NCBI GenBank assembly: GCA_900660155.1 | Contig: CABFPE010000147.1 | Coordinates: 5,697-65,316 of the forward strand | DNA: 59,620 bases | Direction of reading: 5' to 3' | Origin: Hofstenia miamia | Lineage: Eukaryota; Xenacoelomorpha; Acoela; Hofsteniidae | Shown here: positions 45,345-57,135 of the stretch, one piece after another | How positions within the stretch are numbered: position 1 is the first letter of the stretch | How the letters are laid out: each line of letters opens with the position of its first letter | Program-made: the position numbers and the translations under genes | The notes under the pieces: generated by a model | Seen by the model: only the letters and a program-made list of their open reading frames with translations | The model's database searches: none | What the model was told of the DNA's origin: nothing

Positions 45345-47103
45345 ATGAAATGTAAAATGGATGCTGAAAAGTTACTAAAGGATTATAATCCTGAGGAAGG
45401 CTTAATGGATGTAATTATTTTATTTTTAATTTATTGATTTTACTGTTGTTAGATGATTGTTAACTAATTTTACTTAGAAAATCCAGGAGCTAATTAAGCC
45501 TCCTACGTTGTCTCCCAGTGCATCTGTTAAGAGCAAACCCAAGCACGAATACTATAAATTTCCCGGTAAGGCACACAATCGCGACAGATGTGATGCTTGT
45601 TCAGGTGTTGGCGATTTACTATGTTGCGATCAATGTCCTGCATCATTCCATTTTCAGTGTTGGTATGCTGTTATTAAAAATTAAATGTGTTAGCATATCT
45701 TTAGTGATCCCCCACTTGAATTTGAAGATTTATCGAGTGAATGGATGTGTCATAATTGCACAGTAAATGCTAAGGTTACATTTTCCTATCACTTTGATTA
45801 TAACAATGTTTAGAAATCCTTAAGCAATGGCTTTAACAACGGAAAGAATTCTGATTCTGTAAAGCAGTTTGTAAAGAGTTCTACCAAAAGGCGCGTGTTT
45901 CCCTCATCATCGTCTTTGTCTAGACAATCGCGCAAATCACGCGGTCGAATTCCTGCTAAATATAAATGGGAACTTAATAGTAATAGCGGTCTATCTTCTC
46001 CGTCCTCTGATAGTGAAAAAGTGAACAATGTTGAAATAAAAACTGAAGTTGTAAATGATACACACATCCCTGGTAAATTTTCATTGGAATTATTATTTCT
46101 ATTTACTTTTTTAGAAGTTTCACATGATTCTTTCCAACACAAACCGCCAAATTGCCTTTTTTCAGAATTAATTTTATCAATACGAAATAGTAATCCAGAG
46201 GAATTTGAATTACCAGGAATATATTGCACTAATGAGCCGCTGCCGGGTACTAGCTGGTATAACCAAAGAAGAAAACGTTTTGCCGATAATGAATTACCTA
46301 CTTCTTCTATTAAAAGGCCTTATACATTTGAAGACACATCTCTTGTCCCAATGCCTGCGAAGTTGTGCTATATTTGCAGCAAGTAAGAATAAATATATCG
46401 TTGAATTCGCCGCAGTATAAACATGTTTTAATTTAGAACTTGTCGTATTGCTCCATTAATTCAATGTGATTATTGTTCTACTGTGTTTCATTTGGATTGC
46501 TTGAATCCACCATTAACTAGCTTACCACAAGGTCGATGGATGTGCCCCAATCATCCGGATCATGCTAATGTATGGCGTAGCTTATTTCTATGTTATGCGG
46601 TGGTCAATTTTATATTTCACTATTTTTTGCAAATTTGAACACGTGTTTTCAAAATTTATACAATGTCTACATAATGTTAAATATAAATTGAAAAACCTGT
46701 TTAAAAATTTTAAGAAAAATATATATTTATACATAGGTCTTTCGCTTGTTTTAAGTTGCTACATTTAGTGTACGAAACATTGATAATACAGCTGATTCTA
46801 CAGAATAGACATGTGCTGGGACTAGTTGTATTGATTGGGTTGAGCTTTATTAAATATTTTCACCAATTTTCTTTGTGAAAATATAGTGGATTGAATTGCC
46901 ATGCTAAGATTTTTATGAGAATACATCATCTATTAACCAAGACAAATTTCTATTCGTTTATTATTCAAAAATTATTTCATTTTATTTTAGCCTATGGAAG
47001 CATTTAGTAAAAGTTGGACACGGAGAGTTCGATTTTATGAATATTGTCGACAACCAGTTGATGAAATACAAGTTAAACTTGATTTCCTGTTAAAAGCAAG
47101 ACG
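45345..47103 (+). CDS. PHF12: PHF12/Pf1-like double-PHD co-repressor, exons 1-7
   Basis: Exons: 45,345-45,410; 45,478-45,662; 45,705-45,774; 45,814-46,072; 46,115-46,382; 46,437-46,569; 46,991-47,103. All joins keep frame; every intron is GT...AG (67, 42, 39, 42, 54 and 421 bp). PHF12 is a chromatin scaffold of the Sin3-HDAC/MRG15 complex, relative of yeast Rco1 in Rpd3S. Residues 14-31 ([16 protein letters not shown]) match its N-terminal helix. PHD1 ligands are C60, C63, C72, C75, H80, C83, C99, C102. After a Ser/Lys-rich linker, [17 protein letters not shown] matches the segment before PHD2. PHD2 ligands are C278, C281, C293, C296, H301, C304, C319 and H322. Exon 7 ([20 protein letters not shown]) matches the conserved region after PHD2. 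Exon 4 starts after an unusual gttaca donor. The start is the first ATG in frame; an upstream ATG at 45,337 is out of frame. Exons 8-10 are listed separately. Confidence 0.9.
46073..46114 (+). other. 42-bp in-frame intron of PHF12 (possible exitron)
   Basis: GTAAATTTTC...CTTTTTTAG, 42 bp, a multiple of three with no stop. Reading through adds 14 hydrophobic residues ([14 protein letters not shown]) between the exons. I call it an intron because of consensus ends and composition. Retention would still give an open protein. Confidence 0.65.
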
Positions 47104-49235
47104 GTATTATTTTATACTATTTTCTTTTAAAATTTGTTCTAATGCAATTATTCATACATGGTAAGCTTAAAACCTAGTTTACTTTTAATCCTGGATATAA
47201 CCGACCTATTCGGGTGATGGTATTTTTGGTTTTGTTATTTAGAAGTTTACATTATTGCCATGTGTTCATTTAATAACTAATCGGAAAGAGATTATCGAAC
47301 GCTATAAAGAGGTTTAATTATAATAGAGGTTAATTAGTTAATTAGTTTCTATACACATTTAATTTATTTTACAGGACTATAATCTGGAATGGAATATTGA
47401 ATGTCACTGTTCACAAAAATAGTAGTGTATCTTTTATATTTTGCCTGGGCATGGATATTATGATTTGCTTTCTAGTGTAATATTACTTTAAGTTGGGCCT
47501 GGAATTTGATATTGCAATTATGCGAAAATTCAAACTAAACTTTTCGGCATTTCGCAAATCAATCGAGACTATTCTCTTTGATGAGGGTGCTCAGCTACTT
47601 GTTTTTCTTTGGCTGGTATATAATTGAATCTCTTGGTGATCATTATTGGTGTTCTTCGGAAAAACCAAACAACTTTCGTTCAAATTTGATTTGACCACTT
47701 GGATTCAGTGCCTATTAGCCACGGATCTTGTGAAAACAGTTTAAACCGGTCGAAGCGCCACACCCATAGAATCTGGGAACAAGTAATTTAACCTCTGCAT
47801 GTTTTGTTTGTCTTTTCCACACAATAACCAAGCTAGAGATTGGCCAAACAGCGTCAGAGCTTTTTAATTTAACATCATTAAGATTTACACATTATTGTTA
47901 CTAAATGCCAGATAGTAGAAATGACATTAAAAAACAGAGCAGGTATTAGTGGTGCCTTTAAAAAGAACGAAATTCTACATAAAGCCTTTGCAGATGTTCT
48001 AATTTATTATTTTGTGTTCGCACATTACTGTCGAACACTAATTCAATAAATTTTATAGAAAACCGCATTTGGTAGAATTTTTATTATTCAACTTGATGGG
48101 AATTTTGTTGTTAAATTTGATGGAAATTGCAATGAATCACAATTCGATTTTACGAAATAACATTTTCATGTTGGATTTATGATGGATGGTTGTGTGGTAC
48201 TGGTGTAATACGAGAGATTCGATCACCTATTCGCTTTTTTGGTTTTTTCGTGGAACGCTGGACTAGACTAAGCAGATAAGTGTGTCCCAGTATTTTCCGG
48301 TCAGTAAGGCGATTTTCTGAACTTAATTTTTTAACCTTATTCGTAAGGTCGGCTTATTAAGCAAACAATCTGTGATAGATGTCGCACGATCTTAACTCAT
48401 ACATGACCAAGTTTATAAATTTTGTCCAATTAGTAGCCTAATCTAACATTATAAATAATGTTTTCTTTTGTTCCTAAGGTCTGCACACATTTCTATCAAA
48501 AGTTAAAAATTGCGGTTCTATACGACCTCTTGGGCATTATATATACATGTCATATACTTTTATAAAATTGTTATGATACAATTATTTTCTTCTTTCATTG
48601 AATTTAGTTATTTTTCACAATATTTAAACAATATTATAAGAAAAATTCATTCCTGTGCCTAGCAAGGTAACATTATTTTGAAGAAATACGAAATTGCTGT
48701 GTATTTTCCATCTAAAAAAATTATAATTGCATGCTATACTAAATCAGGATACACTACTATTGATGGTAATTTTCAAAATACTTATGAAAGGCAATTTTAA
48801 AAGTTTTGAATTTTCGATCATGTCTAATTGATGTACTGCTAATAAAAATAACGTGATGCTACTGAGACAGCTGAAGCGATTTTAAGCTTGACGCAGAGAC
48901 ATGACTATGTAAATAGGTTATTTGTAAAATGTTTCATGTAAAATATGATTAAAATCATTTTTAGATTTAAAGCCCAAGCGGTTGTATTTAACTGTAAGAT
49001 TGTTTTTGCCATATTGACAACACTTTCAACAGTTCAGTCTATTTAGTTATGATTTAATTATTGATGGTTTATTAGTTAGGACTAGGATAAGTTATTAGCG
49101 CCACAAAATTTTTGTATAGTAAATTAACTCTCCAACAGAAACAATGCTAAAACATAAATCATTGTTGAGAGTTAATCAAGGAATGGATCATATCAGAATA
49201 ATTGAAAAAACAAGTTCATATCAACTTATACTCAT
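47104..49235. other. PHF12 intron 7, left part
   Basis: About 2.1 kb of AT-rich sequence starting with a gtatta donor. No transposon domain is recognised here. It is part of a 5,785-bp intron that ends at 52,888. Confidence 0.5.
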
Positions 49236-49237
49236 TA

Positions 49238-50635
49238 GGGCTGAGTTCAGGACAGTATAAAAGGATAATCTTAAAATAAGGATAAAATCAGATAATAGGA
49301 CAATTGAATTTTATCCTGTATTAAAACAGTATAATTAAATTATAATGGGTTGTTGAAATTGAATTAGGGGTTGTTTCGGTATTTCTAAACTTATATTAAT
49401 TATAGGGAACATTGATTAATTTGTAGATTTCTTAATGATCAATGTACTCATAAATGATGAGTATATGGATGAATTTGACTATTGCACAGAAAGGGTGTTT
49501 AATTAAAGGAAATTCAGTTCTGTGTTGTTCACATGAGCTCCAAACCTCCATTAAGCAAGCTGTAAAAAATCCGGCTCCAACTTTTAAACTGATTGCTAAA
49601 GTTCGCAAAGTTGTCTCTCACATGAATCGCAGAACATGTGATATGGATAAATTGCGAATGCACAATGAATTTTGTGGTGAACTTCAATAAGGCGTTGCAA
49701 CACGGTAAAATTCCACAAAGGCAATGTCTTAAGGAATAAGTATGAATTTGATGCTGTATTTCCTTATACGTTATCCGAGTCAGATTACTCCAAAATAACT
49801 GCAAGTAAATCTGATCTTGAACCATGTGAGAAGGTGTCGAAAATTTTAGGTACTGCTAGCATTTATATGCTGCCAGCGCCCAGAGGCTATGAAACTCAAA
49901 CTACATCTTCCGTTATTTTCCCATCTCTGGTCAATGTTACGATGTTCACTCAAACCCAACATTGTTAATTTCAAGTCCTGAAGCTATTCGGCTGGCTTTA
50001 GACATTCAAAATACGAGTTTGTCATGTTTCTCCAGTAAGGACGAAAGATGCAGTTCTTGGGGATTGTTGAATAGCCTTTGCTCAAAAATTACAACGTTGT
50101 CTGTGGAGCCTGCAGCAAAACGTTTATATCATGAATGGGAAACAGACTGCAGTTTCGACAGTGATAACACTGCTGGTTTTCCAGATGAAAATATGTCAAT
50201 TTGTCAAGACCTTGAGCAATATAAAGTTATTTCTCAGGATGTAAGTGCCGATCCTTTCGCTTAGTGGCAATCAAACCAAAATACATTTCCATATCTTTCG
50301 AAAGTTGCAGCATCCATTCTGCATACACCAGCAACTAGTGTTCGTGCTGAAAAATTGTTTTCGTCATCTGGTTTCATTATATCTAAAAGACGAAACGCCA
50401 TATCATATGCAAATATCAACGTTTTGTGTTGCCTTCGAGATTGGCCAGCTAAAAACTGATTTTTATTTTTTTCGAATAAAATCTTCCAAGTTTTGATTTT
50501 ACAATATCTAAGTGTAAATATATATATATATATATACCCTTATGTAATCTTATATAGGCAAGATATAACAGGATAAAAACAAGACAGGATAGTTTTTCAG
50601 CAGTACAGGACAGGATAAAGGACTCACTACTAATA
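49238..50635 (+). mobile_element. hAT transposon remnant inside PHF12 intron 7
   Basis: Broken plus-strand frames (49,454-49,690; 49,962-50,264; 50,263-50,460) encode hAT transposase parts: CCSHELQTSIKQAVKN with IAKVRKVVSHM, and at the C-terminus DPFA-WWQ-like, FPYLSKVAASILHTPATSVR, AEKLFSSSGFIISKRRNAIS. The latter is the hAT dimerisation domain (P-T-S-x-R-A-E-x-x-F-S). The outer regions on both sides are rich in AGGATA/CAGGA motifs (49,250-49,320 and 50,560-50,625), which look like subterminal transposase-binding repeats. I could not fix the exact termini or a target duplication. It is unrelated in sequence to the hAT element at 662-1,892. Confidence 0.7.
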
Positions 50636-51865
50636 ATAATAATATGTAACTGCATTTTTTACATAGCGGTCGTATATGACCTCGCGGTCTGAAATTGATT
50701 AATAGGATCGACATATTTTATATAATCGTTTGCATTTGATTTGGCCGCCGTTAGTAGTCACGTCTACGGTTAAATAAACACGAAAAATACCGTAAAATTA
50801 ATTTTATTAAAGGTACAAACGGTACTTCAATAACCAGCAATAAAATTTTGATGAAACGAAAAACGATCATGAATAGAATCATCATCGACAATAATACAAT
50901 TTTGATAAAATTAAAAACGTAACGAATGTAACACTTAAATAATGTAATGCGCCAGTACAGTAAGGTAGTTAACGCAATTTCTCTACCTAGGCTGAATGGA
51001 CAGTGATGTGTAAAAACCCTCATTTTTAGACCAAAACAATAGCCTCGACTTACATTATTGTCTTAAACTAACTTAAATAACTAAAGTATTAAGCAATGTC
51101 AAATCAAAACCGCATTGCAGTGTTAAATAGTCATCAATTATCATTCGTTTGTTCCTATTTGGTTGCTAGTGTGACAATGCAGAATAGCCGCGACTCATCT
51201 TCCACCTCCCAATATTTCAGGAGGGGGCTCCTTAGAACTATTTTGTATTAGACTCACTTGAAATATAAGAATACTGCGCATGCATTGCAAAAACTATTAT
51301 TTTATCTGAATGTTCTTATAGTGATTACATGTATTTTTAATTTTAATTGAAGTAATGCGTTGTAAGTTTTTTGTTTTTTGCACTTCATCTCCAAAGTAGA
51401 CGTCTCTTCTAACATGTTTACGTAGATGGCACTGAAATTTGAAGTGTAATAACTATGCTAAGCGATATAATTTTCAACCAGTCAAATCGATTTATTCAAA
51501 TACTTGACTAATTTCGGCCCTGTGTGATAGAGGTGTCATATCATTGTCTGAAATATCACTATTCGTTAAATGTCTATAAGTGATTGTTTTCACTTTAATA
51601 TCAAGCTAAAACAGAACGGTATCAAAAAATAATGTTCTTTGTGGGAAATATTTCTTTCACATCTGTACGCGAAATTAACTGTATATATTCATACAACGTT
51701 AATTGATGCATAATCACTACACTGCAAACAATTTGCATGTGTGCCAAAATTCGTTTGAATATATGTATTTTTGCAATAGTAAATTTATCGTTTACTGGAA
51801 TGTTGGGACTATTTGAATTTATAAAACATTTGATGTTGTTTACTATTCAACCAAGCCATGCGGCA
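50636..51865. other. PHF12 intron 7, middle part
   Basis: No coding or transposon domain is recognised. A 90-codon minus frame (51,023-50,751) is hydrophobic and AT-driven and probably spurious. Confidence 0.45.
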
Positions 51866-52592
51866 TTTTCTTTTTTGTATCTCCCCCTCTGATCTGCCTC
51901 TCCCCGTGAACTTTTCTCTTCATCATACTCATCTTGGTGTTCAACTTAAATTGGTCTGGTCATGTGTCCTCGCGCCTCCGTAAAGCTAATTCTTCACTCT
52001 TTGCTCTCTTCCGCAAAGTTCCCTTTCTTTCCACGGCTGCTGTAAAACTCTCTTTGTCAATTCCTCACGCCATTCTTCTCTACGCTTCTCCCTGTTGGTA
52101 GCCTTCTCGTTCCTTGATCCCTCTTTGCCATACAAAGACACTCTTCTCAAATTCTCCACTCTCCCGCCATCACTCTACTTCCACGCCTGTGATCTCCTTC
52201 TGTTCAATCGCAAATTGGACCTTAATCCTTTTGATTTCATTAAGTTCTCTAATTCCCGCTTCACTCGCTCTGGTGATGTCACTTTCTCCATTCGTCGTTC
52301 CAAGAAACACGGCACCCTTCACTCGTTTTTCAATTGTGTTTGTATTACTACTAATTGCATCTTGACTCTCAACCATCCAACAGCCATTGATTTCTTTTCT
52401 CCGCCGCCGAGCCTCAAGAAATCTTTGATGTCTTTCCGTTTTGCTGAGCCCTTATCCAACTTCGCCTACTCTTCCATCTGCTCCTACTTTATCTCCTGCG
52501 ACTGTCTTCGCTGTCGTAAAACTTGACTTGTTTTTATATTTTTGTAGTGTCTGTCTTCAGCCGCTAAATGGAGTCGTTCATTATTATTATTC
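51866..52592 (+). pseudogene. LINE 3' fragment in PHF12 intron 7
   Basis: C/T-rich sequence whose plus frames read SIPHAILLYAS (the LLYA.P-W block of LINE RTs), then LFNRKLDLNPFDFIKFSNSR and TRSGDVTFSIRRSKKHGTLH followed by SFFN. These are the last conserved blocks of ORF2 (F...TRS......K...SFF.R). The 3' end falls near a short (ATT)n at about 52,578-52,590. Only about 0.7 kb of the element remains. Confidence 0.6.
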
Positions 52593-52593
52593 C

Positions 52594-52716
52594 CAAATCG
52601 AGAGTTCGCACAGAGAATCTCCTCTTGTAAAACTTGATAAAGAAATTGGAAATGGATATGTGGTCTATTGCAAAAAGAATGGAGAAAAACACTTGAAATA
52701 TGGTCGGTTGTTGTGA
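52594..52716 (+). other. Unassigned 40-residue frame
   Basis: Immediately after the LINE tail an open frame reads ESSHRESPLVKLDKEIGNGY and then VVYCKKNGEKHLKYGRLL before a stop. The composition is protein-like (charged, balanced), but I recognise no family and it does not fit the PHF12 reading frame, which joins 47,103 to 52,889 without it. It could be a fragment of another transposon or a relic exon. Confidence 0.2.
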
Positions 52717-52888
52717 TTCACTCAATATACAATTGTGCTGGAATATTTGCGTGACAGTTTAAGTATAGATATCAATTTCTTGAGATAAACTTTCAATTTT
52801 TTCGTCTAATAATTAATAAATGTATTGAAAAAACTAAGTGTCTTTAATCTTTTCGTTAAGTTATTTTTTATCGATGCTATTTTCTCAG

Positions 52889-53069
52889 GCACTGGCCGCC
52901 TTGGAAGAACGGTTATTCTTCGCCTGACGATGAATTTATCAAAGTTCCACCATCTATCAAATCTATGTATGAAAATCCACGTTCATTGAATGAAGGGGAT
53001 TTCTATTTTGAGAAGCGAAATTCTTTCAGTAATGAACAAGATGCGAAATTATCTCAAGAACAAAACCTT
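52889..53069 (+). CDS. PHF12: PHF12 exon 8
   Basis: The acceptor TTTTCTCAG at 52,880-52,888 and the donor gtacgt at 53,070 bound 181 bases that continue exon 7 in frame (CG/G). The protein includes HWPPWKNGYS and FIKVPPSIKSMYENP, matching the vertebrate PHF12 block LKVPDAIKSQYQ that follows the second PHD region. It lies 5.8 kb from exon 7 and 3.6 kb from exon 9; both gaps are filled with transposons. Confidence 0.85.
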
Positions 53070-53219
53070 GTACGTGATTTTCAAATTATATTTTCTATTT
53101 TCTTTATCTCTAGATATTATTTAACTTAAATGAAATTGTTTGCTTTCTTAATAATAGTTAAAATTATGAATATATTTAAGTATAACAATAGCATTGAAAA
53201 GGATAAGTGAGACTTTTTC

Positions 53220-56200
53220 AAACTGAACTAAATTAAGTAAGTAAACTTTTATTTAATAACAGATAAACATCAATTACAGCGCATAGTAAAAACTGTAAGT
53301 TCATAGTTCTTAAAAGAATGTGAGGAAATATGCTAAGTTCTTGTTCCAATCTTGTTTTCGGCACATGAGGTGGCCTGGGAGAGTAGATAGTTCTACTGGG
53401 GATGATGTTTGACAGAACATGGTCTTCTTTTAGGTTGATAATTTGACGATAGTTTTGTATCTGATTCATGTATAATAGAAGATATAGGGGTAAATTTCGA
53501 AACGATACCCAACCTAGAAGCTTTCTTCTGAACATTGTCCAGTTTCTGAAGAGGTATTTTTGAAGCTCCCCCCCAACTGAACAGCAGTATGGTAAACTGG
53601 ACCAGGGATTTGTAAAGAAGAGAGTGAAGCCAATTCTTTTGAGTTTAAGCAAGAGAATTCGGAAAGCACTCTTTCGCTCACTGTTTGGTAAACAAAGAAC
53701 ACAACCATTTCTAAAGTTTTCGCAGTATTCAACATAAGATTTTTAGCTAAAATTGTGATTCTAAAACAAAATTTCACTAGAATTATCTTTATTTTCATAT
53801 GTACCTGCAATTACAGGAGTATTGTCATCAGCATTTCGCAGTTACTGAACAAACTTTTTTGATTCACTACTCCTAACTTATAAGTATCATCAGTAGAAGC
53901 GTTGAACAAAATTGGACTGCTGATAGTTCCTTGAGGAACGCCAGCAGTAAGAATACATTTTGTATGTTGTACCCTTAGGTGAAGTGTAATGGCTTCTGTT
54001 CCTTAGAAAACTTAGGAATTTATCCTCGGACTCAAATTGTCGAGTCCTTCGAAGATAGCATCATGACGCCCAGTGTCAAAAGCTTTGACCATATCAAGGG
54101 TAACGATTCTGCAATAGTCATTGGCATGCTTGAATTTATGGATGTCGTCTAAAATTTTGAATGAGAGCGCAAGTCGTTGAGCTGTTTTTGCGAACATCAA
54201 ACTGACAATGACTAATTGATTTCAGATAAGAAATAGACACATATTTATCGTACACCATTCTTTCTAAATTCCGGGAAGAATATTAGTCAGTGATATTGGT
54301 CGGTCTTTGAAAACTTTTGGATTCGACACTGGGGATAGGCTTGATATTTGCTACTTTCCAGATGTCTGGAAAGAAACCAATTTGAAGAGAAAGATTGAAT
54401 ATAGCATAGATAGGTTCGGCATGCTTAAACAGCCGAAAATGGCAAACCATTTTCCTCAAATGCTAATTTTTTAGTCTGTTTAAGCAATTATAAACTTCTA
54501 AAAGAATGAAAAACGGAGGTTAGTCGTCCTCAGTTAAAACAAAGGGAGAAATACTGGATACACTAGAAAGTAGTTATTTAGATAGTCCATTTCAAACTAG
54601 TATTGATTTCCTTGGATTGATCAGGAATAAAAATAAAATTATTCACTCGACACCACCAGCTTTTGCTACCAACTTTGTCGAAATGTCTGCAGTTTTTTGA
54701 TTTTTTTATTTCCATATAAACTGAGCTTAGTTTTCTTTTTGAGCAGAAATTTAATCACTGGAGTCAGATATTTGAGATCTTTTCGCGAATAGTTACATTT
54801 CGTTAAGGACATGAAAGAAAAATTGTCTTTGAGAATTTCCAACAAACACTGCAGGGCCGTATTGACAGAACTAAAATTAATGCTATCAAGATTGTTAACG
54901 AATAGTTGCCTATACTTCTTCACGGTAGTCTCTGAACATTACGTTTAGCATTTTTCTTAACAGACTATAGCAGTATGATCAGTACACACAATGGTAGAAT
55001 AATTGAATGTTTCGTGAATAGAACAACTATTTTTACAAAAAACTTTGTCTAGAATACGAGCAAAAAGTAGCTTCTTGATTCACCTGTCCGAACATCTATC
55101 CATAATACTTTCACAGCACAACTGATTAAAGTCACTACATAAAATATAATCAGAATAATTTTTGGAATTGAAGAAAACCTTCCTGGATAAAGTGATGTGC
55201 AATGATAAAGCTTCACCATTTTGACTATAAGTATGGCACAGAGTTTATTAGTATTTCAAGCCATGAAACTTCGAACAAATGGAAATCATTCGGATATAAC
55301 TGCTTGCAAGGATAATCTTTATGCACAAAAGCACATACATTTTTTGGAGTTTGTAACTAATCTATAGTGCCGATACAGTTTAAATCCAGTGATTGATACA
55401 AATGAGTCATCTCTAGAGGAAGTGAGCCAGGTTTCAGTAATAAAACATAACTTAATGTCATGCAAAGAAATATCACATGATAAGTGGAAAACTGCATTCT
55501 GTTTCTTCAAGATCTAGTATTAATTAACATGAACTTTACCTATTCATCTATTCATTTCTTGCAATAATACTCCTTGCCATCCACAAACAGTTTCAAGTTC
55601 CTTATTTTGATGGACTTTTTAGCTGTACCTTTAAGTTCATACCTATTTTTCAGCAGGTTATTTTCAATCAATTTATCTTCCACGCTCAACGCCTTGGATA
55701 AGTACACCTTCTCAGGATATTCTCGCAATTTTTAACATTTGCTAATACCATTCGTGTCGTCCACGCATTCCTTAAACGAACAATGATAGTTCTTTTGCGA
55801 CCATTAATATATTTTCCAATTCGAAAACAATCAGTGATCTCAACATTACCATCAGTAAAGAAATTGATAATTTTTTGTGCTTTCACCATATCATTTTCTA
55901 TTCTTTCAGAAGTTCTTTTGCGGTACTTTCGTCAATATTCTGTATTCGAATGCCAAGCTGATAATCCACGTGTTTATGGAGTTTTGCACCGGAACTGACA
56001 CAGGCGGCACTTTACTGTTTTCTGTATAAAATCCAATGCTTTATTTAACTTCACTTCCAATTGCGAATAATTGGATTCAAAAGATTCTTTGATCTTATTT
56101 TCAATGGTTGCTTTCATAAAGTTCAGTGATTTATTCAAAAAATCTATCGTGGTATGTAGAACACTTTTCTTCATCGATCATCTGACAAGTGACTCAGTTT

Positions 56201-56400
56201 CCACTAAACCACTTCTTCTTAAAGTAAGATAATATTTCATTTGGGACATCAGCACACTTCGTGTGAAACAAGATTGAACATCTGCGGCATTGTAAGCATC
56301 CAGTTTTACAATCCCATTGACAAACACCACAACGATATAGGCCAGATACATCATCGTTTGAGATTGATTGGTTCGCTCACACCATTCTTTAAGCACTAAT
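53220..56400 (-). mobile_element. Antisense LINE (CR1/Jockey-like) in PHF12 intron 8, with PHD finger in ORF1
   Basis: On the minus strand, ORF1 (56,400-55,560) carries a PHD-like zinc finger (56,345-56,262; YRCGVCQWDCKTGCLQCRRC then SILFHTKC), a coiled coil (LNKSLNFMKATIENKIKESF) and an RRM-like block (CFRIGKYINGRKRTIIVRLR). ORF2 begins with an endonuclease (LCFITETWL near 55,430), the linker (54,923-54,666) and RT parts: IVTLDMVKAFDTG (catalytic Asp, about 54,090), AGVPQGTISSPILFN (about 53,940), then a C-terminal region (53,652-53,233). The YADD box is broken. PHD-bearing ORF1 proteins are known in CR1-group LINEs. Many stops and frameshifts make it inactive. About 3.2 kb are kept, nearly full length. 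Confidence 0.7.
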
Positions 56401-56674
56401 TAAACTGTATAATAAACATGCAACCATTACCAACAAACCTAAGAGTGTTCATACACACAGATTATCAAGTTACCATAATTTGCTTTAAGTGTGAAATACC
56501 GGGGTTTTTTAGGTTCGAGATTTGTATAAGTTGTGTTTGATTAGCAGTGGAATTCGTATTTTCACTATAACTTCAAGTTTTCTTTTCTGTTTATAATGGA
56601 ATTCCCGTTGTATAAATTTGGTCTATTGTATGTACACATATAACGATAAAATTCATTTTGCTTATGTAATTTAG

Positions 56675-57135
56675 TTTATTTCATCGTTGATTGAAATCCA
56701 ATTAAGTTTTGTGAGAAGTCAACTTAAAACTGCGCATTGTATACTCCCAAACAACGATGCAAGTTCCAATTTAACAATTGAAGAAAGTCATCTTAAATCT
56801 GATAACCAAACAGAGAGCAAATTGCAAACGGAGTCTACTGACTTCGATACGTTATTATGTTCAGAAAACATTGTTTCTACAGACTGCTCTGAAGAAAAAA
56901 CTACCTCCCCAGTGACCAATAGCTCAGGAAAATTTGAAAGTGCCTCTTCCAATTCTCATATCGTCGCATTGGAAGAGTCAGTTCTTGATAATTGGACGTT
57001 AGGTATTAAATTTAGGTTTATTGTGTTTGCTATAGTGTATTTTTAGAGTCATTATCTCACTTGGATCCTTCTCTTATACTATTGCTTGCAAAGCAAAGAA
57101 TAAATCAACTTGGATTTTTGCCTTCACCCAAAATA
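56675..57135 (+). CDS. PHF12: PHF12 exons 9-10 (gene continues beyond)
   Basis: Exon 9 (56,675-57,002) and exon 10 (57,047-57,135) are separated by a 44-bp GT-AG intron; phases fit exon 8 and each other. Exon 9 begins FISSLIEIQLSFVRSQLKTA, matching the vertebrate PHF12 region around SVVALQCSILKHL, then a Ser/Thr/Glu-rich disordered part. Exon 10 (SLSHLDPSLILLLAKQRINQ) matches LDEKLIKFLALQRIHQL, the helix just before the C-terminal FHA-like domain. A gtacgt donor follows. The FHA-like domain and stop codon were not found before 59,620, so the window ends inside the gene. Ten exons give 564 codons so far; human PHF12 is about 1,000 residues. Confidence 0.85.

Noticed and set aside
45895..46386. 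Single 163-codon exon beginning at 45,895
   Set aside because: The apparent start is a GTG inside exon 4; the real exon begins at 45,814, and a 42-bp intron divides the frame.
53220..56400. Idea that the LINE captured its PHD finger from PHF12
   Set aside because: The LINE finger differs from both PHF12 fingers in spacing and residues, and PHD-bearing ORF1 proteins are already known in CR1-group LINEs.
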